Origin: Lachnospiraceae bacterium
GTDB taxonomy: Bacteria; Bacillota; Clostridia; Lachnospirales; Lachnospiraceae
Assembly: GCA_910575155.1 (NCBI GenBank)
Contig: CAJTDX010000006.1
Coordinates: 106,320-170,319 of the forward strand
DNA: 64,000 bases
Reading direction: 5' to 3'
Position numbers and translations under genes: made by a program
Notes under the pieces: model-generated
What the model saw: only the letters and a program-made list of their open reading frames with translations
Told to the model about the DNA's origin: nothing
Database searches by the model: none
Shown: piece after piece, positions 8,753-18,357 of the stretch
Layout: each line of letters starts with the position of its first letter
How positions within the stretch are numbered: position 1 is the stretch's first letter

Positions 8753-10114
8753 CTATTTACATGCTCTGCCGATGCCTGCCAGAAATTCTTCTATACTTAC
8801 CAGGCCTTTGGACATATCCTGAATCTCGTTCTCAATCACATTCTTAAACTGAGACGGTCCGCAGTCATTGACAGGCGTGCCGGAAACACTGTCCGCATTT
8901 TTCAGAATATCCATTACCTGCTTTTGTATTTTTGGCTCTGAACCCGTTAAATATGCAGACTGATCCTGCGCAGAGATTCCAGCTCCATTTTCCCATCCAT
9001 ATTTTGATAATTTTTCCGGCTGGTACATGTAGTTCAGAAACCTTACTGCTTCCTCTTTTACCTGCGAATCGGCGGCTACTGCATATCCGCCGCCATTCCA
9101 TGCGGCAATATCATTGGCGCCGCCTGTTCCGTCTTCGATCACAGGCATTGTAAATACTCTGATACTGTCTCTGATTTCTGCGTCAATATCCTCATTTAAT
9201 ACCATAGAACAGTCCCAGCTTCCCATACAATACATCGCTGCCTGACCGCTGGTGAACAAATTCATTGCCGTTCCGTAATCATGCGTATCATAACCATCCT
9301 GGAACATTCCGGCCTGTACGGAATCCGTAAGAATCCTGGCCGCACGGACAAATTCCTCAGCCGTAAAATCTCCTGTACGCACAGCGTTTCTGACCACATC
9401 TGCATAATCTGTCCCGGCAACTTTTACAAGAAGATCCGTCAGGAAACATGCCAGCGGCCAGCCGTCGCCGCCTGCCATGGCAACCGGCGCAATGCCGGCT
9501 TCCCTTACGCTCCTGCAAAGATCCAGCAATTCTTCATACGAAGCCGGAACATTCCATGCATGATCCCTGAACAGTTTCTGATTGTAATAAAAGAGCATAA
9601 TATCTGTATTTCTGGGAAGTCCATATAATTTTCCATCTTTTTGGAAGCCCTGGAGAGATCCCTCATAAAATCCATAATCATCATAATCCGCCGGATTTAA
9701 TTCGGCAAGCATACCTGCGTCTAATATTTCATCGATAAATGAAGGCTGTCCCCAGATGCTCACCACATCTGGCATTTTATTCATTGCGTACGCCTTAAAC
9801 TTCGCTTTATATGCCTCTTCCTCAAGGGCTTCCACCTCGATTACTACATTGGGGTTTTCAGACATATACTCGTCAATAATCGTTTGTTCCACCAGACCCT
9901 GACCGTTTTTTCGATCGGGCAGATTGGAAAACAATTTGATGGTAACCGTTTCAGAAGAGCTTTCCTTTTCTTCCTGGTATCCTGAATCATCCGGTTTCGT
10001 ATCTGCCGTCAGACCCTCCCCGGTTTTCTGCCCGTCCGCCCCTCTGCCGCATCCTGCAAATAACAATGCTGACATCAGCATCGCAAACAGCAATGCCAAT
10101 ATTTTCTTTCTCAT
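8753..10114 (-). CDS. Extracellular solute-binding lipoprotein (family 1, sugar type)
   Basis: This 453-residue protein has a lipoprotein signal peptide and lipobox LLFAGC. The mature domain has the carbohydrate-binding family 1 pattern: EYMSENPNVVIEVE, MPDVVSIWG, YGLPRNTDIMLFYYNQKLF, and INMYQ-type C-terminal motifs. No ABC permease genes accompany it. The next gene is a YesM-type kinase, so it may present a sugar to the sensor or serve a transporter encoded elsewhere. The sugar is unknown. Confidence 0.9.
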   Translation of the reverse strand: MRKKILALLFAMLMSALLFAGCGRGADGQKTGEGLTADTKPDDSGYQEEKESSSETVTIKLFSNLPDRKNGQGLVEQTIIDEYMSENPNVVIEVEALEEEAYKAKFKAYAMNKMPDVVSIWGQPSFIDEILDAGMLAELNPADYDDYGFYEGSLQGFQKDGKLYGLPRNTDIMLFYYNQKLFRDHAWNVPASYEELLDLCRSVREAGIAPVAMAGGDGWPLACFLTDLLVKVAGTDYADVVRNAVRTGDFTAEEFVRAARILTDSVQAGMFQDGYDTHDYGTAMNLFTSGQAAMYCMGSWDCSMVLNEDIDAEIRDSIRVFTMPVIEDGTGGANDIAAWNGGGYAVAADSQVKEEAVRFLNYMYQPEKLSKYGWENGAGISAQDQSAYLTGSEPKIQKQVMDILKNADSVSGTPVNDCGPSQFKNVIENEIQDMSKGLVSIEEFLAGIGRACK

Positions 10115-10217
10115 ACTACGTTCTCCCCGTTTCCTCTGTACCGGATGCTGCCTTTGATCTGACGCGGCGCCTGTCCCGGTTTTTATACCGCCAAAATCTT
10201 TGCATCAGACTCCTCTT

Positions 10218-11363
10218 TTAATTTCCAAAATAAGCGTCCAGGCCATCCGCAATCCCTGTCGCCAGCTTCTGCTGATATCCGTCGTCCGCCATATTCTGGT
10301 CTTCCGCAGGATTCGTCATAAAGCCCATCTCCACAATCGTAACCGGAACCGTACACCAGTTGATGCCGCTCATGCTGTCGGTCTCCCAGATATACTGCTT
10401 ATTGGCTCCCGTGGCATTGACCGCGCCATCCAGTACTGATTCCGAAAGACTGCGGCACTGGCTGTAGAGATTTCCCATATAGGGATTTTCCGGCGTAGGG
10501 CAGATGGTAAGAATCCCATTTTGTCCGCTGTCCTCTGAACCATTGGCATGAATACGCACAAAGGCGTCCGCACCTGCATTGTTGGCGACCGCGGCGCGTT
10601 CACTGTTGCTGATATTTACGTCATGGCTGGTGCGCACCATCATTACCTGATATCCCCTCGCCTCCAGTTCCTCCTGAAGCTTCAAAGATACCTGCAGCGT
10701 CAGTTCATACTCATTTAAGCCAGTAACGCAGCCAGAGGTTCCGCTTGCCACTTTCGCTTTCGTCTCAGACGCTCCCGGCCCTACAGGCTCCTGCTCGCTG
10801 TTTCCGTGCGCCTGATGTCCCGCGTCGATCACCACCAGACAGCCGTTATCCTGTATTTCAGACGCGAGCTGCAGAAATTCCGACGCAATAAAATACTCTT
10901 CTTCCCCAATTTTTACCGCACTCCAGCTTCCATCGTCTGCCGTTCTCGTAAAAGCGCTTCTTCTGGGTACTTTCTGATACACCTCGCTGTCTGTAGAAGG
11001 AGCTTTTCTTACATTTACAGAAGTAGTAGTCACTACGTTCTCCTCAGCGTAAACAACCGTATCCGGATTCAGTGCGGGAAGTTCCGGCTCCTGCTGTGAT
11101 GTTCCGGCTTGCTGACCGTCTGATTCCTGCTCTTTGTTACTGTCTGAGTTCTTTTCTTCCTGACTGCCTGGCTGCTGCCCTTTGTGACTGTCCGGGTTCT
11201 TCTCCTTTGGCGTCTCCGTATTCCCGTCCTCTTTCTGCCCTGCCGTATCTGAATGCTGCGCAGCCAGCTCCTGCTGCTGTTGCTGTGAGCCTTTCTCTGC
11301 GCAGCCTGTAAAAAGCAGCGCAAATACGAACAGCAACACTGTCATTCTGCCGTATTTTTTCAT
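10218..11363 (-). CDS. N-acetylmuramoyl-L-alanine amidase lipoprotein with SH3 domain
   Basis: The start is set at ATG 11363 because AGAGGAA lies 5 nt before it. An earlier ATG at 11393 overlaps pyk and lacks a good ribosome site. The order is lipobox LLFTGC, a low-complexity Q/E/S/K linker of about 75 residues that spans the wall, an SH3_3 domain (VNVRKAPSTDSEVYQKV), and an Amidase_3 zinc domain (VIDAGHQAHG, RIHANGS, VEMGFMTNPAED with the catalytic Glu). It cleaves the MurNAc-L-Ala bond. It is 22 nt downstream of pyk and probably co-transcribed. Confidence 0.93.
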   Translation of the reverse strand: MKKYGRMTVLLFVFALLFTGCAEKGSQQQQQELAAQHSDTAGQKEDGNTETPKEKNPDSHKGQQPGSQEEKNSDSNKEQESDGQQAGTSQQEPELPALNPDTVVYAEENVVTTTSVNVRKAPSTDSEVYQKVPRRSAFTRTADDGSWSAVKIGEEEYFIASEFLQLASEIQDNGCLVVIDAGHQAHGNSEQEPVGPGASETKAKVASGTSGCVTGLNEYELTLQVSLKLQEELEARGYQVMMVRTSHDVNISNSERAAVANNAGADAFVRIHANGSEDSGQNGILTICPTPENPYMGNLYSQCRSLSESVLDGAVNATGANKQYIWETDSMSGINWCTVPVTIVEMGFMTNPAEDQNMADDGYQQKLATGIADGLDAYFGN

Positions 11364-11385
11364 CTGTTTCCTCTTTTCTGACCTC

Positions 11386-13140
11386 TTAGCCATTGCAGCT
11401 TACAATGCCTTCTTTGGCGTCCAGCGTCACGTAAGCCCCTGTCTTAAGAATGGCCGTGGCATGTTCCACGTCAATGATCACCGGAATGTCCAGGCTCAGT
11501 CCTGCAATTACTGCATGGGAATTGAAACCGCCTTCTTCTATAATCATCCCAGAAGACTTACGAATCTGTTCCATCATATCATTGTTCGTTTCCCTGGCCA
11601 CAATAACGTCTCCCTCTTTAAAATTCTCTTTCAAATCTTCTGCATTCCGGCAGACGCAGATATTTGCAGAAACCACTTTATCATTGATTCCCCTGCCAGT
11701 GGCAAGGATATGTCCGGCCACATGCACTTTCAGAATATTCGTGGTGCCGGAAACCCCCAGCGGAACCCCTGCCGTGATTACTGTAATGTCTCCCATAGAC
11801 ACCAGTCCCGCCTTAGCCGCTGTGTCCACCGCGTGTTCAAACAGCTCGTCCGCATCCTCTTTCTTCTGAATCTCCAGAGGCGTTACTCCCCAGGAAAGAT
11901 TTAACTGACGACAGACTTTCTGATGCATACTGCCTCCGATAATATTGCAGTCCGGACGGTATTTGGAAATCATCCGGGCCGTCTTTCCGGACTGGGTGAC
12001 AGTGATGATTGCCGCCGCGTTCAAATCAATGGCGGTGGTGCAGGTTGCGTGAGAAATCGCATTGGTAATGTCCGGATTACTCAGCGTATGCCGCATCTTA
12101 AAGCGGGCTGTATAATTGATATCCTGTTCTGTACGGATGGCAATTTTCACCATAGTCTTAAGCGCTTCCACCGGATACATGCCTGCCGCAGTCTCCCCGG
12201 AGAGCATGATGGCGCTGGTTCCATCGTAAATAGCATTTGCCACATCCGTAGATTCCGCTCTGGTTGGCCGCGGATTTTTCATCATGGAGTCAAGCATCTG
12301 CGTGGCTGTGATGACCTGCTTGCCGGCTTCAATAACTTTCTTAATGATCATTTTCTGAATAACCGGCACATCTTCCAATGGAATCTCTACTCCCATATCT
12401 CCTCTTGCCACCATGATTCCATCTGACACGCGGATAATCTCATCAATGTTGTCCACGCCCTGCATATTTTCAATTTTGGCAATAATATTGATGTTATTGC
12501 AGTTTTTTTCCTCAAAGATCCTGCGGATCTGCAGAATATCATCTGCCGTCCGCACAAAGGACGCCGCCACAAAATCAAAATCATTTTCTATTCCAAAGAC
12601 GATATCCTCATAATCTTTTTCACTGATATACGGCATGGACAATTCCACATTCGGCACATTCACGCCTTTTTTATTGGAAATCATTCCGCCGTTGACCACA
12701 TGGCAGAAAATCTCCGTATCTGTCACTTCCTCCACGCCCAGCTCAATCAGCCCGTCGTCAATGAGAATCCTGGAGCCTGGCTTTACATCTTTCACCAGAT
12801 CCCTGTACGTGATGGAGACACGGGTTTCATCTCCCAGAATCTCTTCCGTTGTCAGGACAAACTTCTGTCCCGCGTTCAGCATCGCCTTGCCATTTTTCAG
12901 CTCTCTGAGACGGATTTCCGGACCTTTGGTATCTAAAAGCGAAGCAATAGGAAGATTCAGCTCTTCTCTGAGCTTCTGCACCTGCTGCAGCCTCTGTCCC
13001 TGTTCCTCATGAGTTCCATGGGAAAAATTAAATCTGGCAACATTCATCCCTTCCAGCATAAGCTGCTTTAATACGTCTTCTCTGTCTGTCGACGGTCCCA
13101 AAGTACAGATAATTTTTGTTTTTCTCATATCTTTCATCAC
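11386..13140 (-). CDS. pyk: Pyruvate kinase with C-terminal PEP-utilising domain
   Basis: This 584-residue enzyme converts phosphoenolpyruvate and ADP to pyruvate and ATP. The TIM-barrel begins with KTKIICTLGPST and includes the signature IIAKIENMQGV and MVARGDMGVEIP. The usual alpha/beta C-domain ends near residue 475. An extra domain of about 100 residues follows, with the phospho-His-type motif GGFNSHAVIAG, as in Bacillus and many clostridial enzymes. GGAGAG precedes the ATG. It is followed by the amidase gene. Confidence 0.97.
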   Translation of the reverse strand: MMKDMRKTKIICTLGPSTDREDVLKQLMLEGMNVARFNFSHGTHEEQGQRLQQVQKLREELNLPIASLLDTKGPEIRLRELKNGKAMLNAGQKFVLTTEEILGDETRVSITYRDLVKDVKPGSRILIDDGLIELGVEEVTDTEIFCHVVNGGMISNKKGVNVPNVELSMPYISEKDYEDIVFGIENDFDFVAASFVRTADDILQIRRIFEEKNCNNINIIAKIENMQGVDNIDEIIRVSDGIMVARGDMGVEIPLEDVPVIQKMIIKKVIEAGKQVITATQMLDSMMKNPRPTRAESTDVANAIYDGTSAIMLSGETAAGMYPVEALKTMVKIAIRTEQDINYTARFKMRHTLSNPDITNAISHATCTTAIDLNAAAIITVTQSGKTARMISKYRPDCNIIGGSMHQKVCRQLNLSWGVTPLEIQKKEDADELFEHAVDTAAKAGLVSMGDITVITAGVPLGVSGTTNILKVHVAGHILATGRGINDKVVSANICVCRNAEDLKENFKEGDVIVARETNNDMMEQIRKSSGMIIEEGGFNSHAVIAGLSLDIPVIIDVEHATAILKTGAYVTLDAKEGIVSCNG

Positions 13141-13160
13141 ACACTCTCCTATATCTATTA

Positions 13161-14093
13161 TTACTTATGAATTACGGTTCCCATATGCTCTATACCGCGG
13201 TCTTTTGAAGCTCCCAGCCTGGCAATCAGCACGCTGCGCACAGCCGAATTTCCAATAAAATCTATGGCAGCCTCAATCTTGGGAAGCATGGTTCCCTCCT
13301 CAAACTGCCCTTCCTGCGTATATTTCTCCGCCTGCAATACGGTAAGTTCATCCAGCGGCTTCTCATTTTCTTTCCCGAAATTCAGGCATACGTTCTCCAC
13401 GCCTGTTAAAATAACGAGACGCTCTGCATCTACTAAATCTGCAAGTTTGCCGGCCGCCAGGTCTTTCTCAATCACCGCGCTGGCTCCCTTAAGTTTATGT
13501 TCCTGCGCCAGCACCGGGATTCCGCCTCCCCCGCAGGCAATCACTACCTGATCTGCCTCCAGCAAGGCGCGGACCGCGTCGATTTCCACAATATCCACAG
13601 GTTTGGGAGCCGCTACAATCCGCCGGAAGCCTTCTTTTGTCTTTATCACATGGTTGCCCTTCTTCTCTTCGGTCTCAGCCTCTTCTTCTGTCATAACGCG
13701 CCCTATAATTTTGGTGGGATGATAAAATGCTTCGTCGTAGGGATCTACCATAACCTGTGTCAGAATCGTAGAAACTGGTTTGTAAATCCCTCTGTTCAGT
13801 AATTCTGTCCGGATGGCGTTCTGCAGATCATAACCGATATAGCCCTGGCTCATCGCAGAACAAACGGACATTGGAGTAGGCGTATATTCCGGATAAATCC
13901 GGCAAAATTCAGACATAGCAGTATGAATCATTCCAACCTGGGGACCGTTGCTATGGGAAATCACCACCTGATAATCGTCTCTTATAAAATCAACGACTGC
14001 CTTTGCCGTCCGTTTGGTGGCGCGTTTCTGTTCCGGCAGCGTGGTTCCCAGCGCATCATGCCCCAATGCAATTACGATTTTCTTTTTCCTCAT
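13161..14093 (-). CDS. arcC: Carbamate kinase
   Basis: The start is at ATG 14093, preceded by GGAGGG 7 nt upstream, giving 310 residues, the normal family length. It has the amino-acid-kinase fold with IVIALGHDALG at the N-terminus, SHSNGPQVG, VIACGGGGIPV and a C-terminal MLPKIEAAIDF motif. It makes ATP from carbamoyl phosphate and ADP. It stands alone, since no arginine deiminase, ornithine carbamoyltransferase or ureido-pathway genes are in the window. The carbamoyl-phosphate source is therefore not evident here. Confidence 0.95.
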   Translation of the reverse strand: MRKKKIVIALGHDALGTTLPEQKRATKRTAKAVVDFIRDDYQVVISHSNGPQVGMIHTAMSEFCRIYPEYTPTPMSVCSAMSQGYIGYDLQNAIRTELLNRGIYKPVSTILTQVMVDPYDEAFYHPTKIIGRVMTEEEAETEEKKGNHVIKTKEGFRRIVAAPKPVDIVEIDAVRALLEADQVVIACGGGGIPVLAQEHKLKGASAVIEKDLAAGKLADLVDAERLVILTGVENVCLNFGKENEKPLDELTVLQAEKYTQEGQFEEGTMLPKIEAAIDFIGNSAVRSVLIARLGASKDRGIEHMGTVIHK

Positions 14094-14117
14094 AAAGATC
14101 CCTCCATAATGCACAGA

Positions 14118-14148
14118 ACGCCAATCCAGACATTTCCCGGATTGGCGT
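14118..14148 (-). terminator. Stem-loop between htrA-like and carbamate kinase genes
   Basis: The 10-bp perfect stem ACGCCAATCC/GGATTGGCGT has an 11-nt loop. The minus-strand tail (TCTGTGC) is not U-rich, so termination is probably weak. It may instead protect the mRNA end. Confidence 0.5.
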
Positions 14149-14199
14149 CTCAGTCTATGTTTATCCTATCATACTTTGCAGAAATTTAAAAGAAAAAAT

Positions 14200-15966
14200 T
14201 TACTGGTTTCTTCTGCCGAGCGTAACTGTTACAACCTTCTCTTTCCACTCTCCATTCTCATTCGTCTGCAGCGTTACCTCCACCTGGGTTCCCGCTGCGT
14301 AATACTGCATAATATCCTGAAGTCCCTCCTGGGATTTCACAGCTCTGTCATCAAATTTTGTGAGCACGTCGCCTTTCTGGATGCCTGCCTGATCTGCCGC
14401 ACTGTTTTCTGTTACCATAGTGATATAAAGTCCTTCCGGCATTCCGAAGCTCTGAGAAAGTTCAGACGTTACATCCTGTCCGGCCACGCCCAGGAACGAA
14501 GAATTTGATTCGTCCACCAGCTCTCTTGTAATCAGGCTGTCAATAATCGGCTGCGCCGCCGAAATAGGAATGGAGTAGCCCATGCCTTCCACCTGCGTAT
14601 CAGAATATTTCACAGAATTGATGCCGATTACTTCACCATTCATATTTAAAAGCGCGCCGCCGCTGTTACCAGGATTGATCGCTGCGTCTGTCTGAAGCAG
14701 GTTATTGGTGATTGACGCCCCTGTCGTCTCATCCTGCACTGTCACTTCTCTGTCCAGAGCGCTGATCACTCCTGTGGTAACGGACTGTCCATATCCAAGT
14801 GCATTGCCGATTGCCACTACCGATTCTCCTACCTTAATATCCTCCGACTTGCCCAGGGTAGCCACTTTAATCTTGTCCATGGTATCGCTGGGGATATCCT
14901 TTACTTTCACAGACAGCACCGCCAAATCGGTGCTGGCGTCGGTCCCCTTAATCTCTGCCGTCACCTGCTGATCGTTAATAAAGTTCACTGTAAGCTGCGT
15001 GGAATTGGCAACCACATGATTATTGGTGGCAACGTAAATCTCATCGTCTGTCTGCCCGATGATAATTCCGCTTCCGGCGCTTGAAGTATCCTGCTGGAAA
15101 CTTCTGCCGAAAAAGTCTGTCTCGATCTGTCCCATATTGGTAATGGAAACAATGGAAGGCATAACATTTTCCACAATATCAGATACATCTGTTACTGTAG
15201 TCGCCGTACTCACATTGGTGGTTGACAGACTTCCGTTATTTATTGATGATCCTGAGGAATCGCGGTCTGTGGAAACTGCTGCTGTTCTGTCCGTGCCTGC
15301 CGTATGCTGAAAAGCAATGCCTGTTCCATAAAATACCGTACTGGACACCAGTCCAAAAACAACCGCCAAAGCCGCGCATTTTACAATTGCCATACCGAAT
15401 CCATGCTGTTTCTTCATACCGGAAACTTTCTTCTTCTTTTTCTTCTTATCCTGTTCGGTGGAAAACTCAGGCGTCTTATAGAAATTCTGACGCGGCTGTT
15501 CTCCATTGTTACCCTGCCCTTCTGTATATGGCTGATTTTCTGCATTCATCTGGCTTCCCGCAAAACTCTGGGTTTCCGCAAATGCCCGATTTTCTGTATT
15601 CTGGCTTCCTGCATAACTCTGAGTTTCTGTATATGCCTGATTCTGCGCATTGTTCTGGCTCTCTGTGTACGGCTGGTTCTCTATCTGGGAACTTCCGTAA
15701 CTTCCGGTAGTATAGGTTCTCTGATTATTAATGTTTTCTTCTTCTTTTTTCTCAAAATAGTTAGGATTGCGTTCCTGGTTCTCCTGATTTACATAACTGT
15801 ATGAATAAACAGAACCAGGCGCGCCTGTACTATTTGTCTCTGCACCGGAATTTACAACTTCTGCATGTTCCTGTCTGCCGCCTGACGCATCCGCATTGTT
15901 TCTTCTCTGTTCCATATTATTCCTCTCATTTTCAAAATTATTATTATATTCATTAAATTTATCCAT
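14200..15966 (-). CDS. HtrA/DegP-type serine protease with PDZ domain
   Basis: This 588-residue envelope quality-control protease has three parts. The cytoplasmic N-terminal region of about 185 residues is low-complexity and very rich in Asn, Gln and Thr, with imperfect repeats of the type QSYAGSQ/QSFAGSQ. One transmembrane helix (about 190-215) follows. The trypsin domain has all three catalytic residues: His in ATNNHVV, Asp in STDLAVL, Ser in NPGNSGGALL. A single C-terminal PDZ domain (QKGDVLTKFDDRAV) ends the protein. It is a stand-alone gene. The Gln/Asn-rich tail is longer than in Bacillus HtrA. Confidence 0.94.
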   Translation of the reverse strand: MDKFNEYNNNFENERNNMEQRRNNADASGGRQEHAEVVNSGAETNSTGAPGSVYSYSYVNQENQERNPNYFEKKEEENINNQRTYTTGSYGSSQIENQPYTESQNNAQNQAYTETQSYAGSQNTENRAFAETQSFAGSQMNAENQPYTEGQGNNGEQPRQNFYKTPEFSTEQDKKKKKKKVSGMKKQHGFGMAIVKCAALAVVFGLVSSTVFYGTGIAFQHTAGTDRTAAVSTDRDSSGSSINNGSLSTTNVSTATTVTDVSDIVENVMPSIVSITNMGQIETDFFGRSFQQDTSSAGSGIIIGQTDDEIYVATNNHVVANSTQLTVNFINDQQVTAEIKGTDASTDLAVLSVKVKDIPSDTMDKIKVATLGKSEDIKVGESVVAIGNALGYGQSVTTGVISALDREVTVQDETTGASITNNLLQTDAAINPGNSGGALLNMNGEVIGINSVKYSDTQVEGMGYSIPISAAQPIIDSLITRELVDESNSSFLGVAGQDVTSELSQSFGMPEGLYITMVTENSAADQAGIQKGDVLTKFDDRAVKSQEGLQDIMQYYAAGTQVEVTLQTNENGEWKEKVVTVTLGRRNQ

Positions 15967-16153
15967 AACAAACTGCTCCTTTCTTTTGCTGTCCTTTGTT
16001 TCTAATAAGCAGTTTACGGAATATTTGTGATGAATTTGTGTCTAATATTTTAAAAAAAAGTGTTTTTCAGACATACTCCGGCGTATTCCCCAAATTTACC
16101 TTTGATAAAATTACTCCGGCAGTAAGACATCGTAACATGCGCCGCATCAGGAA

Positions 16154-17689
16154 CTACAGCGTGTTTGCATTCTTCAGTTCCTCAAACATTTCCTTCACCG
16201 CCGGAGCGTTTTTCGTTAATTTCTTAATACTCAAATCTTCCGCTTTATTATTCGCCAGCCGGAGCTGGTTTTCCGATGAAAGCAGGGCGTCCTTTATTTT
16301 TTGCAGATGCGTAATCGTTTTATCAATCTCGTCAACCGCCGTCTTAAATTTTTCACTGGCAATTCTATAGTTGCGTGCAAATCCCTCTTTAAACGTATTC
16401 ATATTATCTTCAAAATGCAGGATATCGATCTGCTGATGCTTTGCCAGATCTAATTCCTTCCGGTATTTCAATGAATTTAACGCGGCGTTCCGCAGTAGGG
16501 TAATAAGCGGAATAAAAAACTGCGGGCGGATTACATACATTTTTTCATATCTGTAAGATACGTCTACAATACCATTGTTATACAATTCATTATCAATTTC
16601 CAGCAAAGAAACCAGTACCGCATACTCGCATTTTTTTTCACGCCTGTCTTTGTCAAGCTCTTTCAAGAAATCTTCATTCTTATGTTTCGTCGCAGTTTCA
16701 TCCATCTCGTTTTTCATTTCAAACATAATGGAAATAAATTCTATTCCGTCCGCTGTTTCTCTGAAAATAAAATCCCCCTTACTCCCCGTTTTCGCATCGT
16801 TATCTTTCTCAAAATATGCTGCTGGAAACGCGGTCATTCTCAATGAATTAAACTGGTTTAAACAATGCTGCTCAAGGCTTTCTCCTACCATTTTCGTAGA
16901 CTGCCTGGCTTTGAAATCTTTATAATACTCTATTAATTCATCTTTTGATTTCAGTTTATCTTCATATTCTCTGTGTAAAGACTGTTCTTTTAACTGGTTC
17001 TCCGCCTCCTTATTAGACAGTTTGCTTTTCAACTCCGTAATCTCTGTTATTTTCTGGGAGATTTCCTTGTCCTTCTCCTGAACCGCCTCTGAAACCGCCA
17101 GTTTCTTTTCTGTTTCAAGCGTTCCGAGTCTGGCTTTCATTTCTTGAATGACTTTATCCTTTTGCCTGTCCTCAGCAGAGAACTTTTCTTTCAGCGCAGT
17201 TATTTCTTCTATTTTTTTTGAAATTTCTTTCTCTCTGCCGCTAACGGCTTCTGAAACAGCCAGTTTTCTCTCACTTTCGCTATTTTCTATCTGAGCTTTC
17301 AGCTGAGCGATCATACGGTCCTTATCTGCCAGTTCGTGGTTTTTCTTTTCAACTGCAAGTTCACGTTCCTGTTCCTTTTTATGAATGGCTTCACTGACTG
17401 CAAGCTGTTTCTCAGTTTCACTTCCAGACACCTGCGCCTTTAATTGTTCAATGACTTTTTCTCTCTCTGCGAGTTCTGCTTCTTTGGAAGAAATGAATTT
17501 ATCAAATTCATCCTGCTGCTTCATTTTCGCCAGCTCTAAATCTTTTTCTTTCATTTCCTGAAAGTCTTTTTCTCTTTGTTTAAGCTCTTTATCAAATTCT
17601 TTATCTCTGACTTGCTGCACAATCTGTGCATAGCCAGACTCGTCAACCATGAAAACTTCTCCGCAATTAGGACATTTCATCTCCTGCAT
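16154..17689 (-). CDS. DUF2130 coiled-coil protein
   Basis: This 511-residue protein starts with a CPNC pair (MQEMKCPNCGEVF), then a charged coiled coil from about 27 to 270 with repeated VSEA units (EKQLAVSEA, ERKLAVSEA, EKKLAVSEA). The DUF2130 domain (about 275-460) contains GESLEQHC, GSKGDFIFRE and SIMFEMKNE, which resembles a nuclease-like core with conserved Asp/Glu-x-Lys. The function is unknown. It is single, with no partner genes. The internal coiled-coil repeats suggest expansion by duplication. Confidence 0.88.
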   Translation of the reverse strand: MQEMKCPNCGEVFMVDESGYAQIVQQVRDKEFDKELKQREKDFQEMKEKDLELAKMKQQDEFDKFISSKEAELAEREKVIEQLKAQVSGSETEKQLAVSEAIHKKEQERELAVEKKNHELADKDRMIAQLKAQIENSESERKLAVSEAVSGREKEISKKIEEITALKEKFSAEDRQKDKVIQEMKARLGTLETEKKLAVSEAVQEKDKEISQKITEITELKSKLSNKEAENQLKEQSLHREYEDKLKSKDELIEYYKDFKARQSTKMVGESLEQHCLNQFNSLRMTAFPAAYFEKDNDAKTGSKGDFIFRETADGIEFISIMFEMKNEMDETATKHKNEDFLKELDKDRREKKCEYAVLVSLLEIDNELYNNGIVDVSYRYEKMYVIRPQFFIPLITLLRNAALNSLKYRKELDLAKHQQIDILHFEDNMNTFKEGFARNYRIASEKFKTAVDEIDKTITHLQKIKDALLSSENQLRLANNKAEDLSIKKLTKNAPAVKEMFEELKNANTL

Positions 17690-17872
17690 AGTCTTACATC
17701 CTTTCTATATGTATTTTCGCACCATAATTATCTCTGTTCCTTGATTTTACCATACTGTCAGCGATTCCACTACAAAAAATATGGGACGGCAGTCTCTCTT
17801 CCGGCGCGGGGGCTGCGCCGACCGTATAAGACATAAATATTACGCAAAGCGGGAATGCAGATAATGGGGATG

Positions 17873-18313
17873 ATTTTCAGACACGTTCTAAAAACATAAG
17901 TTGAGAAATAAGAATATAATTGAATTTATTAAAGCGTGTTTGAAAAATGGAATGATTTTTCAAATACGCTCTGGTATCCGGGGAGAGATGACTTGATTCC
18001 CCGCATGAATTTTGGTACCAGATTCGCTGCGGCTGCGTCCGATTTCGTTTATGCCCCTTTTCTTTTTTATTTTGCAGTTAATTTTACGCCAAATGCACAC
18101 AAATTTAATCAACGTACCATCCAGGTACGCCTCATAAATTTATGTGCATTTTACAAAAAATCTTCTTGCAAAATCAGGCACAAAGAAACTCCGAGAGTAC
18201 ATTTTTATCCGGAAAAGGGGGACTAATATATTGCGCAATTTTTAATTTTCAAACATGATCTTACGTACAGCATCCAATCCAAATATCAGCCGTTTTGCAA
18301 CGCGTCTGAAAAA
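17873..18313. repeat. MITE-like element with terminal inverted repeats
   Basis: The 21-nt ends at 17873-17893 and 18293-18313 are inverted repeats with 17 of 21 positions matching, sharing the core TTTTCAGACRCGTT. No ORF of note lies between. Two strong hairpins sit inside: 17933-17970 (15-bp stem, one G-U) and 18091-18151 (17-bp arms with one mismatch, inner GTACC/GGTAC and an outer ATTTTGCA/TGCAAAAT pair at 18069-18076 and 18167-18174). Size and ends fit a non-autonomous miniature element. A 2-bp TG on both flanks is too short to prove a target duplication. Confidence 0.45.
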
Positions 18314-18357
18314 TGCTTTCTGGCAGCAGGCGACGGAAATAAATGTTCAGGCGCGCT

